Shown: positions 1 through 9,577 of the stretch, one piece after another | Numbering within the stretch: position 1 is the stretch's first letter | How the letters are laid out: each line of letters opens with the position of its first letter | Assembly: GCF_000747525.1 (NCBI RefSeq) | Contig: NZ_CP009278.1 | Coordinates: 2,356,001 to 2,420,000, forward strand | Length of the DNA stretch: 64,000 nt | Direction: 5' to 3' | Origin: Sphingobacterium sp. ML3W | GTDB taxonomy: Bacteria; Bacteroidota; Bacteroidia; Sphingobacteriales; Sphingobacteriaceae | Notes under the pieces: generated by a model | Told to the model about the DNA's origin: nothing | The model's database searches: none | The model's input: only the letters and a program-made list of their open reading frames with translations | Translations under genes and position numbers: made by a program

Positions 1-1
1 T

Positions 2-223
2 CCAGCAGATCTGTTGGCTAAAGTGGTTAAAACAGGGAAATGGTTTCTTCCTAATGCGCCTACCATAGATGCTGATGGTTTACCCGATTTTAGTGCCTTT
101 CAACAACAAGGATTAATCAAAACAATTGCAGTTCGAAAGTTTGATGCTTCTAAGCAGTATTTATGGCCAATTCCTTCTACGGAAGTGTTGACTAGTGGTT
201 TAATCCAAAATCCCAATTATTGA
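2..223 (+). CDS. SusD/RagB-type nutrient-binding lipoprotein, C-terminal fragment
   Basis: This is the last 73 codons of a gene that begins before the window; the frame is open from base 2. The terminal stretch with YLWPIPSTEV followed by a short tail ending QNPNY is the usual C-terminus of SusD/RagB outer-membrane lipoproteins, which cap a SusC TonB-dependent channel and capture glycans or other nutrients. The stop codon overlaps the next start (TGATG), so it is very probably translated with the downstream secreted proteins. Its SusC partner should lie just upstream of the window. Family assignment rests only on the C-terminal signature. Confidence 0.8.
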   Translation, partial: PADLLAKVVKTGKWFLPNAPTIDADGLPDFSAFQQQGLIKTIAVRKFDASKQYLWPIPSTEVLTSGLIQNPNY

Positions 224-2700
224 TGAATTTATTGAAATCAAGTTTATTTGTTGCTGCCAACCTCGTTTTCTGGACACCTATTATGGCTCAGCTCAAACAG
301 TATAGTGGTATATATCCACATTTGGCGATGTATAATAATGAAGGTGAATGTGGGACAGGGGCAGTTGTTCCGTGGAATGATTATTTATATGTGATCACCT
401 ATGGTCCACATTTACCTTTGGGATCCAGTGATAAGTTTTATAGGATAAGCGCGGATCTGAAACAGGAGGTTATGCCTGAAAGTGTAGGCGGTACTCCTGC
501 GAATCGATTTATCCATCGTCCGTCTAATCAACTGTTGATAGGCCCCTATATCGTCGATAAGGAAGGGAAAGTTGACATTATCCCAATCAAGGATATGCCA
601 GGACGATTGACAGGGACTGCGGCCCATTTGTATCATCCAGATTCGTTGGTCTACTATGGAACGATGGAAGAAGGGATCTATGAAGTGAATGTCTATACTA
701 AAAAGGTGCATGAATTATACACCGATGGTAATTTGAAACAACCAAGTTACCAGGCACAGTTAGAAAACATGACACCCCCTAAGCCACATCAATTTGCCGA
801 ACTATTAGGGGCTCATGGCAAGGGTTTGTACAGCGGACAAGGTGTACTCGTGTATTCAAATAATGGTGAATCAGGAGATCTTGCTTTGAAGCAATTTGAT
901 ATACCCGCAGGTTCTTTATCGGAATGGGATGGAAAAAATTGGAAACTGATCAGAAGAAATCAGTTTGTCGAAATTACGGGACCAGGTGGGATTCAGGGCA
1001 ATGCTTCCCCAGATGATCCGATATGGGCAACAGGCTGGGATCATAAATCGGCTATTCTAGGAGTCAGAGATATCAATACAGGATGGAAATTTTATCGTTT
1101 CCCAAAAAGTAGCCATAGTTATGATGGGGCACATGGTTGGAATACGGAATGGCCTAGAATCCGGGATGTAGGTCAGGAAAATGACCCTTACTACCTCATG
1201 ACTATGCATGGCCTATTTTGGCACTTTCCGAAAAATTTTTCAATTGGAAATACAGCTGGATTACGTCCATTATCTTCTTACTTGAAGGTTATCGGTGATT
1301 TTTCACGCTGGAATAATCAATTGATTTTTGGCTGTGATGATTCTGCTCAAAAGGAGTTTTTGAACAAACGTTCTGTAAAAGGACAGATCGAGGGGCCGGG
1401 ACAATCGAATTCTAATCTGTGGTTTACCGACTTTGATAAAATAAAATCTCTAGGAAATAATACTGCGGAAGGTGCTGTTTGGCTGAATGAAGCCGTTAAA
1501 ATAAATGTAGCATCAGACCCCTTTTTGTTTGCGGGTTGGGGATTTCGAAGTTTATGGTTGAAAAATGAAGGTTCCTCAGAAATGAAGATCGAGATACAAT
1601 TGGATAAGGATGGTACTGGTCAATGGACGACCTATAAAACGTGTACTGTAGCGGGTGGAAAATCTTTTGTCCAAAATTTTCCATTTGATACCGAAGGTGA
1701 ATGGATTAGATTGATTAGCCATACAAATGCTCAAATTACTGCTCAGTTTACCTATGTCGATAACCATAAAGTGCAACGTGATGATCAAATCTTTCAAGGA
1801 GTAGCGGATCTTGGTACCCCATCTGTTTCTAGCGGATTGATGGTCGGACTAGGTGATAATAAAAGATCGATGGGTATAGTCGCTAGTCAATTGAATGGTG
1901 GTGTTTTTGAAAAAGCTGGTTATTATGAATTGACTTCGGATATGCTATTGAAACCAAAAGTTGATAAGCAGGAAGAAAAATATATTGAGGAAAAATTTGC
2001 GCTTAGCAATAACCTGGTTGAGTTAAAAACGAGTTCTATTCTTGTTGTGGATGAAAAGGGTAGAAGGTGGCGATTGCCCAAAGGAGATAAAAGATACGAC
2101 AATATTGTTCAAAATGGGTTGGCTCGGATATGTAGAGAAGTGGCCACGGAACGGGATTTATTGAATTTGCATGGTACTTTTTATGAGCTTCCTGCAGAAA
2201 ATGCAGATGGGTTTGCAAAAATAAGACCCATTTCGTCGCATCAATTAAATATTGTGGATTATGCTTCATATAGGGGATTATTAGTTTTATCTGGTCTGGA
2301 TATCACACAAGCAAATCCGAAACATATCATTACTTCGGAAGATAAAAAATGTGCTGTCTGGGTTGGAGCTATCGATGATCTTTGGAAGTTGGGGAAACCT
2401 CAAGGAAATGGTGGTCCTTTGGATAATGAAGTTTTAGAAAAGGGGAAGTTTAGTGATCCTTATTTATTTGGGTTTTATGACAGAAGAAAGTTAAAGCTCG
2501 CTAATCATGAGAAATTTCCCGTCACATTTTCCGTACAGATGGATCCTGTGGGAAATGGAACTTGGATGGAATACCAACAAATTACTGTCAAAGGCAACGC
2601 TAGTGCTGAGATCGAATTTCCAAAAAATGTAGAAGCGCGATGGATTAGGTTTGCAGTTGATCGCAATAGTCAAGTTTCAACGCTATTAAATTATGATTAA
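223..2700 (+). CDS. Secreted protein of unknown function with internal duplication
   Basis: The product is 825 residues from the ATG at 223; a TTG three bases earlier is a less likely start. A signal peptide ends near the Ala-Gln after residue 20. I do not recognise a named family. The frequent short Trp/Gly/Tyr-rich strands suggest beta structure, possibly a propeller in the first 320 residues. Residues of about 326-511 and 647-825 are two diverged copies of one module: both run HG-x-F-x-x-x-P, then RPxSS, then SDPxLF, then a strand set ending in a WIR motif and Y-[VD]. The gene starts on the stop of the SusD fragment and overlaps the next gene by 8 nt, so it belongs to the SusD/oxidoreductase operon. 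Substrate recognition or a surface enzyme role is only a guess. Confidence 0.75.
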   Translation: MNLLKSSLFVAANLVFWTPIMAQLKQYSGIYPHLAMYNNEGECGTGAVVPWNDYLYVITYGPHLPLGSSDKFYRISADLKQEVMPESVGGTPANRFIHRPSNQLLIGPYIVDKEGKVDIIPIKDMPGRLTGTAAHLYHPDSLVYYGTMEEGIYEVNVYTKKVHELYTDGNLKQPSYQAQLENMTPPKPHQFAELLGAHGKGLYSGQGVLVYSNNGESGDLALKQFDIPAGSLSEWDGKNWKLIRRNQFVEITGPGGIQGNASPDDPIWATGWDHKSAILGVRDINTGWKFYRFPKSSHSYDGAHGWNTEWPRIRDVGQENDPYYLMTMHGLFWHFPKNFSIGNTAGLRPLSSYLKVIGDFSRWNNQLIFGCDDSAQKEFLNKRSVKGQIEGPGQSNSNLWFTDFDKIKSLGNNTAEGAVWLNEAVKINVASDPFLFAGWGFRSLWLKNEGSSEMKIEIQLDKDGTGQWTTYKTCTVAGGKSFVQNFPFDTEGEWIRLISHTNAQITAQFTYVDNHKVQRDDQIFQGVADLGTPSVSSGLMVGLGDNKRSMGIVASQLNGGVFEKAGYYELTSDMLLKPKVDKQEEKYIEEKFALSNNLVELKTSSILVVDEKGRRWRLPKGDKRYDNIVQNGLARICREVATERDLLNLHGTFYELPAENADGFAKIRPISSHQLNIVDYASYRGLLVLSGLDITQANPKHIITSEDKKCAVWVGAIDDLWKLGKPQGNGGPLDNEVLEKGKFSDPYLFGFYDRRKLKLANHEKFPVTFSVQMDPVGNGTWMEYQQITVKGNASAEIEFPKNVEARWIRFAVDRNSQVSTLLNYD

Positions 2701-3634
2701 CTATTGGATGATCATGTTCTTGTTTATGTTGTCTTTTCAATTGAGGGGGCAACATAAACATCTTGTTCCCGAAGTATCTATCGAATACCGGGTAAATGAT
2801 ACACTTGAAATACAAGTCAATTTGATTCAAGATCAGGAGACTGCGGCCTATTATTATCATGCTTTTCTTTCTACTGATATCTGTAATGATAAAGTATGCC
2901 TTCCTATTCAGGTAGATCTATTCTGGAATTTGTTGGGAGATTATGATCATTTTTCAGTTCCTCAGGGTCATGTTTTTACCAAATTTGATCATCAGTATTT
3001 TGATCAAACTGATTATGGTTTACTTCAAGAAATCTTGCTCGATACGCTCTCTCCAATTCGGGATTATGCTGTTGAAGAGTTTTTGGATAAGAAGGAACAA
3101 AAATATTCGGTAGAACTGGATGCGATAACCCGTCCTACATTGAAAGTTTTTTCAAATGTGACTGTTCCTGGAGCTTTATATACGGTATATGCTTTATGGC
3201 ATATTGTCAATGGGAATATCAAACAATTGATTCGAAATGAGTTGGATGTGGTTTATAAGCAACATCATTTAGCAGATTTTTTTGCAGCATCGAATAGTGC
3301 TTCTTATGAAGCATATTACCTGGAGAAGTTGGCCGATGATCAGATCAATGCTGCGGAACCAGTGTTGGTTCGTTTGCTATTTTCAAATGATGAATACATT
3401 CCTCATTATGCTTGGAAAAAATTGGGGGAAACTTACTATGCAAACCCTGATAAATATAATAACCTACTTCAGGAACTGGAAAAACTTAAACCGCATTTGC
3501 AATTAGTGGTTTTAAGAAGCATAAGTCGACCAAACTTAAGAACCAAAGAAATTTTAGCGGATAAAGCTCAAGGTAAAACTTTATCAAAAAATCAAAAAGA
3601 ACTTATTTATAAATTATTGAATTATGAAAAATAA
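2693..3634 (+). CDS. Secreted hypothetical protein with a CNDKVC motif
   Basis: The product is 313 residues with a hydrophobic N-terminal signal (about residues 5-18, likely cleavage after Gly-Gln). It contains a two-cysteine CNDKVC loop near residue 65, followed by a Trp-rich segment and a TKFDHQYFD stretch; the last third looks helical, like HEAT-type repeats. I cannot name a family with confidence. It overlaps the upstream gene by 8 nt and the FAD oxidoreductase by 11 nt, which implies tight co-translation and a shared task. The two cysteines could bind a cofactor or form a disulfide in the periplasm; this is inference. Confidence 0.7.
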   Translation: MINYWMIMFLFMLSFQLRGQHKHLVPEVSIEYRVNDTLEIQVNLIQDQETAAYYYHAFLSTDICNDKVCLPIQVDLFWNLLGDYDHFSVPQGHVFTKFDHQYFDQTDYGLLQEILLDTLSPIRDYAVEEFLDKKEQKYSVELDAITRPTLKVFSNVTVPGALYTVYALWHIVNGNIKQLIRNELDVVYKQHHLADFFAASNSASYEAYYLEKLADDQINAAEPVLVRLLFSNDEYIPHYAWKKLGETYYANPDKYNNLLQELEKLKPHLQLVVLRSISRPNLRTKEILADKAQGKTLSKNQKELIYKLLNYEK

Positions 3635-5543
3635 TCGAAGATCATTTTTAAGAAATTTAGGAATTGGGTCTGGAGCCCTATTGGTAAATCCTGTGTTTGG
3701 TATGACCACGGGGGATTCTGGTGAATCTCAAGATAGGACGGAAGAAAACACCGGATTTATTGCGTCGGATGTTTTTGTGAAGAGAAATCTTACTACAGAT
3801 TTTCTGGTTGCTGGGGGCGGTATGGCGGGTGTTTGTGCAGCTTTGGCTGCTGCTCGGAATGGGATGAAAGTTATCTTCATCCAAAATCGTTCGCGCTTAG
3901 GGGGAAATGCAAGTTCAGAAATCCGAATGCATATCTGTGGGGCATCACAGTTAAATCAAGTCTGGCGAGAGTCGGGACTTTTGGAAGAGATATTGTTGAC
4001 AGAGGCAGCCATCAACCCACAGCGTTGTTGGGAAATGTTGGATTATGTCATGTACGATAAGGTATTGACAAATCCCAATATAACCTTACTGTTTGATACC
4101 TCTTTGTATGAGGTGGTCCGAAAAGGGAAGAGTATCGATTCCATCAAAGCTTACTGTTCGCAAACAGAGGAGATCTATGATATCAAGGCGAAGTATTTTG
4201 CAGACTGTACAGGTGATGGGACTTTGGCCGCTTTGGCGGCAGCAGATTTTATGCGTGGAAGAGAGGCTAAATCTGAATATAATGAAGCTCTAGGTTTGGA
4301 AAAACGCGATGATATCACCATGGGAAATAGTTTATTGTTTCAATCAACAGAACATGATAAACCAATGCCCTTTAAGGCGCCAGCTTGGGCAAGAAAGTAC
4401 CAGTTTGAAGACTTTAAGTACCGGAAGATTCACTCATGGGAATATGGATATTGGTGGATTGAATTGGGAGGTTTAGAAAATATTGTTCATGATGGCCAAA
4501 AAATTAGACATGATTTAATGGCCGTGGTATTTGGTGTTTGGGATTACATCAAAAACTCTGGAAACCATCCTGAATCTGCTAATTGGGCACTTTCATGGCA
4601 TGGGGCTATTCCAGGTAAACGCGAGAGCAGACGGATCAAAGGTGATTATGTATTGACACAGAATGATGTGCTTAAGCAAGAAAATTTTGAAGATCGGGTA
4701 GCCTATGGAGGATGGCCACTGGATGATCATTTACCTGCAGGTATGGATGATACCTCGTTAAGCCCATTTCGGTCCATCGGTCTTAAAGGTCCATATTCTA
4801 TCCCTTTGCGTTGTTTATATAGTAATTCTGTTGATAATCTTGTCATGGCAGGAAGGAATATATCGGTCACCCATGTTGCTTTATCGACTACTAGGGTCAT
4901 GGCAACATGCGCAACACTGGGACAAGCGATAGGTACGGCTGTTGCTTTTGCTGTGAACAATAAAATTAAGGTCAATGCCTTAGTTGGAAATAAGGAAAAG
5001 CTGAAAGAATACCAACAACTGTTGTTGAGACAGGATCAAGCGATATTGAATGTTCAGAATTCAGACAAGAAGGATCTGGCATTGCAGGCCTCTATTTCTG
5101 CCAGCAATGAATCGGACAATGGTCAGGCTATTTTGGTGATCGATGGTATAAACCGCGATATAGCAGATGGTAAATTACATCAATGGCGGGCAGATATGAC
5201 TTCGGGCGAGCAGTTTTTGGAATTACAATGGAAGAGTCCACAAGCGTTGTCGTTAATTGAATTTACCTTTGATACAGGTCTGAATAGACATTTGAGACTT
5301 TCTGGAGAAAATGGGACGATGAAAAGTCAAGTGCGGGGTCCGCAGCCTGAGACCATTAGTGATTATCAAGTTGAGTTCTATTTGAAAGATCGTTTGCTGC
5401 ATAAAATTGAAGGTAAAGACAATTTCTTACGAAAGGTAGCACATTCATTTAATACCAGTGAAGTTGATCGTGTGCGATTTGTAGCCAAGAAAACACATGG
5501 TGATAAATATGCTAAAGTATTTGAAATTAGATGTTATGCCTAG
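3624..5543 (+). CDS. FAD-dependent oxidoreductase, Tat-type leader, discoidin-like C-terminus
   Basis: The 639-residue product begins with an RR-x-F-L-R twin-arginine-like leader (residues 5-10) and a hydrophobic stretch to about residue 26. A Rossmann FAD-binding motif (GGGMAG, 64-69) is followed by RLGGNASSE near residues 90-99, the pattern of the FAD_oxidored family (PF12831). From about residue 470 to the end, a beta-sandwich region resembles F5/8 (discoidin) carbohydrate-binding domains. Export of a folded flavoprotein fits Tat secretion. It is the last gene of an operon with a SusD and two secreted proteins, so it may oxidise a sugar or other imported substrate. The substrate is unknown. 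Confidence 0.85.
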   Translation: MKNNRRSFLRNLGIGSGALLVNPVFGMTTGDSGESQDRTEENTGFIASDVFVKRNLTTDFLVAGGGMAGVCAALAAARNGMKVIFIQNRSRLGGNASSEIRMHICGASQLNQVWRESGLLEEILLTEAAINPQRCWEMLDYVMYDKVLTNPNITLLFDTSLYEVVRKGKSIDSIKAYCSQTEEIYDIKAKYFADCTGDGTLAALAAADFMRGREAKSEYNEALGLEKRDDITMGNSLLFQSTEHDKPMPFKAPAWARKYQFEDFKYRKIHSWEYGYWWIELGGLENIVHDGQKIRHDLMAVVFGVWDYIKNSGNHPESANWALSWHGAIPGKRESRRIKGDYVLTQNDVLKQENFEDRVAYGGWPLDDHLPAGMDDTSLSPFRSIGLKGPYSIPLRCLYSNSVDNLVMAGRNISVTHVALSTTRVMATCATLGQAIGTAVAFAVNNKIKVNALVGNKEKLKEYQQLLLRQDQAILNVQNSDKKDLALQASISASNESDNGQAILVIDGINRDIADGKLHQWRADMTSGEQFLELQWKSPQALSLIEFTFDTGLNRHLRLSGENGTMKSQVRGPQPETISDYQVEFYLKDRLLHKIEGKDNFLRKVAHSFNTSEVDRVRFVAKKTHGDKYAKVFEIRCYA

Positions 5544-5591
5544 CAATAACGGACGGTTTTTTGCTCGGTTTTTCTCATTAATCCTTAACGT

Positions 5592-7445
5592 ATGGTTGCT
5601 ACATTTGAATTTCTCGATAATATGAACGCCCTAACGCTGGTTTTTGTTTCGCTTTTGATCTTTGCGATCGCTTATCGTTTTTATGGAATTTTCATTGCCA
5701 AAAAGGTCTTACGCCTTAACGATACGATACCTACACCGGCAGTTGAGTTTGCTGATGGACACGATTATGTGAAGACTGATCGTAAAGTATTATTTGGTCA
5801 TCACTTCGCTGCTATTGCTGCTGCAGGTCCACTCGTTGGACCTGTATTAGCGGCACAGTTTGGCTATCTCCCTGGCACTTTATGGATCCTGATCGGTTGT
5901 GTATTGGGTGGTGGAGTTCACGATATGGTCGTTCTATTTGCATCGGTTCGGCATAAAGGGCAGAGTTTGGCGACTATTGCTGCTAAGGAAATTGGACCAG
6001 CCGTTGGTGGAATTGCGGGGGTAGCGGTATTATTTATCCTCATCTTGACCTTAGCTGGTCTATCTTTGGCCTGCATAAGCGCTATGCACGAAGCTCCATG
6101 GTCTTTATTTACCATCATACTCACGATGCCCATCGCTATATTTATGGGTTTATTGATGCGTTATCGTGCGGGGTCGGTCACATTGGCAAGTGTATTGGGC
6201 GGTATTTTACTGTTAGTGGGTATTATTGCTGGCCATCGGCTTATGGAAATACCAGTCATCCATGATATGTTTGATTGGGATGTGAAAACGATTTCGATCG
6301 CCATAGCGGTGTATGGTTTTTTTGCTTCTGTACTACCGATCTGGTTTCTTTTAGTGCCCCGCGATTATCTTTCTACTTACCTCAAAATCGGCACGATACT
6401 GATGCTTGCCGTTGGTGTAATATTTGTTCATCCGACTATTCAGATGCCGGCATTGACGAGTTTCATTCATGGTGGCGGACCGATTATTGGTGGTCCGGTG
6501 CTTCCTTTTATTTTTATAGTTATTGCTTGCGGGGCTATTTCTGGCTTTCATGCGATCATCGCAACGGGTACTACTCCCAAAATGTTGGGTAATGAAAGGG
6601 AAATACTTTTTGTAGGCTATGGCGCTATGCTTGTCGAAGGGTTTGTTGCCCTCATGGCATTGATTGCCGCTTGTACATTAATGCCAGGAGATTATTTTGC
6701 GATCAATACTCCTGCGGAAGATTATGCGCAATTTTTGAAGCTTCATCCTCATTTACATACGGTGGATCTGCCACATTTTATCGACAGGATAGGCGTGGAT
6801 CTACATGGACGTACTGGAGGTGCTGTTTCCTTGGCTGTGGGTATGGCACATATTTTTGATAAAGTACCCTTTATGGACGATATTATGGCCTATTGGTATA
6901 ATTTTGCTATTATGTTTGAAGCGGTATTCATCTTGACAGCAATTGATGCAGGTACGCGGGTGGGACGTTTTTTTTTACAGGAAATGTTGGGTACGGTGAT
7001 TCCTGCATTTAAAGATAAAGATTGGAAACCTGGCGTTTGGTTGTGCAGTGCGCTGTTTACATGCTCATGGGGTTACTTAGTGTTTACCGGTAACGTGAGT
7101 AGTATCTGGCCGTTATTTGGAATTAGTAATCAGTTGCTGGCCGCCTGCGGATTGATCGTATGTACAACCATGCTGCTCCGGATGAATAGGGGTAAATATG
7201 CATTATGTACGGCTCTTCCTGGAGTATTTATGGCTATCATTACTTTTTGGGCCGGATACCTGCAGATCGTGGATATTTATCTACCAAAAGGTCAAATGCT
7301 TTTGGCCGCATTAGCGATCTTGGCTATGCTGTTAATGTTGCTGGTATTCATAGGAACTTTCAGAAAATGGTACTTATTATTAAGAACGGATACAAGAGTT
7401 GTAGACCAAAACGGAGAGATAGTAAAGGCTGTCGTAGAGCGATAA
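5592..7445 (+). CDS. cstA: Carbon starvation protein CstA-family transporter
   Basis: The 617-residue product is an integral membrane protein with many hydrophobic helices. The segment FGHHFAAIAAAGPLVGPVLAAQ (split here as FGHHFAAIAAAGP, about residues 74-86, then LVGPVLAAQ) and a later GGGVHDM stretch are hallmarks of CstA, an inner-membrane permease linked to peptide and pyruvate uptake. The ATG at 5622 would give an N-terminus (MNALTLVF) closer to other CstA proteins, so the first ten residues are uncertain. A hairpin follows at 7502. The spacing of 48 nt after the oxidoreductase gene allows co-transcription, but a functional link is not evident. Confidence 0.95.
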   Translation: MVATFEFLDNMNALTLVFVSLLIFAIAYRFYGIFIAKKVLRLNDTIPTPAVEFADGHDYVKTDRKVLFGHHFAAIAAAGPLVGPVLAAQFGYLPGTLWILIGCVLGGGVHDMVVLFASVRHKGQSLATIAAKEIGPAVGGIAGVAVLFILILTLAGLSLACISAMHEAPWSLFTIILTMPIAIFMGLLMRYRAGSVTLASVLGGILLLVGIIAGHRLMEIPVIHDMFDWDVKTISIAIAVYGFFASVLPIWFLLVPRDYLSTYLKIGTILMLAVGVIFVHPTIQMPALTSFIHGGGPIIGGPVLPFIFIVIACGAISGFHAIIATGTTPKMLGNEREILFVGYGAMLVEGFVALMALIAACTLMPGDYFAINTPAEDYAQFLKLHPHLHTVDLPHFIDRIGVDLHGRTGGAVSLAVGMAHIFDKVPFMDDIMAYWYNFAIMFEAVFILTAIDAGTRVGRFFLQEMLGTVIPAFKDKDWKPGVWLCSALFTCSWGYLVFTGNVSSIWPLFGISNQLLAACGLIVCTTMLLRMNRGKYALCTALPGVFMAIITFWAGYLQIVDIYLPKGQMLLAALAILAMLLMLLVFIGTFRKWYLLLRTDTRVVDQNGEIVKAVVER

Positions 7446-7501
7446 TGTTGGGGGAACAAATCGCCTATTCCAATAGTTGGAAAGGGGTTCTGTGATTAAT
7501 A

Positions 7502-7529
7502 AAAAAGCGCCTTAAATAAGGCGCTTTTT
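7502..7529. terminator. Rho-independent terminator after cstA, probably bidirectional
   Basis: AAAAGCGCCTT and AAGGCGCTTTT form an uninterrupted stem with a short AAAT loop and T-runs on both sides. It lies 57 nt after cstA and before the convergent esterase gene, so it can serve both. Confidence 0.9.
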
Positions 7530-7605
7530 AGGATATTACATGTGCTTGAAAACGGAGATTATCTCTGTTTTGCGCGTACAGTGATTGAGTAATACGGAAG
7601 TTTGT

Positions 7606-9399
7606 CTAATTTAAAAAATGAGAGTTTGTTGATGTTTTAATAAATATGAGATAATCAAAGGCATCGGCAATATTTGTGTCGCGAAATTCATTAGCTTGTT
7701 TATCTGCGCCAACGATTCGAAAGGGAAGCGTTGACAATAACCAGTCTAATTCGACAGGTTTGTCCGCTTTGACTTTCTTAAGATCAAGAATAAAGATTGG
7801 TTCATCCATTTGATTTAAAAAATGCTCATAAGTTCCAGGAAAGGCGGTTTCTGCAGGAAATGGCTTTATATCATTTGGATCCATAGCCGTATAGGAACCG
7901 TCATAAAAAGTAAAGCCAATTGACAAAGATTTATCTGGAAAGGCATCGGCGATATAACCACCCATTTTCATTGGTGAATCAAAGAATCCTTTATCGATTG
8001 TTTTGTTGCTTTTAGAAATATGACCGTTATGTGCCCATGCTATAATTCTTGGGTCAGGATGATGATCCATTAACCATAAAAGATTTTCTGCCATATAGCG
8101 ATCGCGCTTTTCCTCAGGATTTCCATCACCAATTTTCTGATCTACATATTGTTCTAAAATTCTCATGTTTTGTAGTAGCCAGTCTTTCTCTGTTCCCGTT
8201 TTATCACTTTTTTGGATTACAGTTTTTAACTGTGTGTGCAATTGAGTAGTACGATGGATCTGTTCATCAGGTAAGCTCACTTTTCCATTTTGGTTAGCGT
8301 ACTGGTATGCTATTGTTGAAATAAAATATTCAAATTCATATAAATCTTTTTGGATATCAGTATTTGTTTGGAGTGCTTTTTTTACTTCTTCTATTGCTCC
8401 TTTGTAAAACTGCATATCAAATCCCGCAAATTCAATTTTTGGTTTCCCTTGATTAAAGTCTTGCACCCAGTTCAATAGGTTACGAATTTCAGTTGTATGC
8501 CAAGTCCAAAAGTATAGTGTTTTCATCAAGTTTATCTGGTCAAACTGTTGATTCATAATAGCTTTGTTTAATGTGTTAGATTCAGGCATATTGGCCTCAA
8601 AAGCAAGCATGTTGAAGTTGTCATATTGCGTGAGGTATTTGATGATGCGGTGCTTCATTTTAAATATTTCACTGGAACCATGAGATGATTCCCCTAAAGC
8701 AACGATTTTGGCATCTTTAGTCAGTTTTTTTAGAATGGATAAGTCTGCATCGTTATTAAAATTTGGATCAAATGACTTTAAAGGATAGCAGTACTTTTTT
8801 AATACGGCTAGTTCATTTTTTGTTAGTGGAGCTGTTCTGGGTACTGGTGTTATATACTTTTGGCCATCAATAAAGAGCTCAAAATCGTCAAACCATGCAG
8901 TGATAGCACCACCGTAGCAAACACCTCCAATAGAAATCAATGCGGCATTGGAATCAATTTTGGCTGAAATGCTGACTTCTTGCCACGATGATGTATGATT
9001 AATCCGTTTTCCAGCCATGTCATCGAACTGGATTGGTTTTCCCATTTTATCATAGGCAACTAGAACTAAGCCTGCTTCGGCCTTTTCTTTAATGTCTGTT
9101 TTTATTCTTCCCTTTAGAATAATATCCTTTCCTTTTACGAGTTCAAACGGTAATGTATTTGAAAAAAAAGCATCTCTTTTTTCATTTGGATTTGTTTTGT
9201 TGATTTTGTAGCTGTAGTCTCCGCTAACTTTTTCGACGCTGTCTCTGCTGTATACAGCAGCATTATTGAGAGTAAACCAACTTCTTACTTGATTGCCACT
9301 CATGGTTTCGAAATCTAAATTTAAATAGGTCTGTGCAGATAATGTGGGTATACTACAGGATAATAGGAGTAAAGTAGCTAGTTTCTTTAAGGATTGCAT
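7606..9399 (-). CDS. Erythromycin esterase family protein, secreted
   Basis: The 597-residue product has a signal peptide ending near SAQ (residue 23). Residues of about 25-180 form a beta-rich segment with WFTLNNA and WFDDFEL stretches, resembling a carbohydrate-binding jelly roll. From about residue 215 the erythromycin esterase domain (PF05139) follows, with ALGESSHG (about 234-241), a FEAN motif, AGFDMQFY, and AHNGH (about 455-459). These supply the Glu and His residues used by EreA/EreB-type hydrolases. Resistance esterases are cytoplasmic and shorter (around 400 residues); this exported form with an extra N-terminal domain probably has another substrate. It is transcribed divergently from the Gfo/Idh/MocA gene across 178 nt. 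Confidence 0.88.
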   Translation of the reverse strand: MQSLKKLATLLLLSCSIPTLSAQTYLNLDFETMSGNQVRSWFTLNNAAVYSRDSVEKVSGDYSYKINKTNPNEKRDAFFSNTLPFELVKGKDIILKGRIKTDIKEKAEAGLVLVAYDKMGKPIQFDDMAGKRINHTSSWQEVSISAKIDSNAALISIGGVCYGGAITAWFDDFELFIDGQKYITPVPRTAPLTKNELAVLKKYCYPLKSFDPNFNNDADLSILKKLTKDAKIVALGESSHGSSEIFKMKHRIIKYLTQYDNFNMLAFEANMPESNTLNKAIMNQQFDQINLMKTLYFWTWHTTEIRNLLNWVQDFNQGKPKIEFAGFDMQFYKGAIEEVKKALQTNTDIQKDLYEFEYFISTIAYQYANQNGKVSLPDEQIHRTTQLHTQLKTVIQKSDKTGTEKDWLLQNMRILEQYVDQKIGDGNPEEKRDRYMAENLLWLMDHHPDPRIIAWAHNGHISKSNKTIDKGFFDSPMKMGGYIADAFPDKSLSIGFTFYDGSYTAMDPNDIKPFPAETAFPGTYEHFLNQMDEPIFILDLKKVKADKPVELDWLLSTLPFRIVGADKQANEFRDTNIADAFDYLIFIKTSTNSHFLN

Positions 9400-9577
9400 A
9401 TGATTGGTTTGTAGTCTATAAAATGGTTGTCATAAGATAATAATTTTTTTGCTTTTGTGAAATAAAATATGGTTATTTATATATTAAATGTCATCAAGAC
9501 GTATAATTTAGATCATGCATAAACCTTTGTGCCATGGTATGATAATCCAAAAATAAACGAACAAATTATAAACAATT

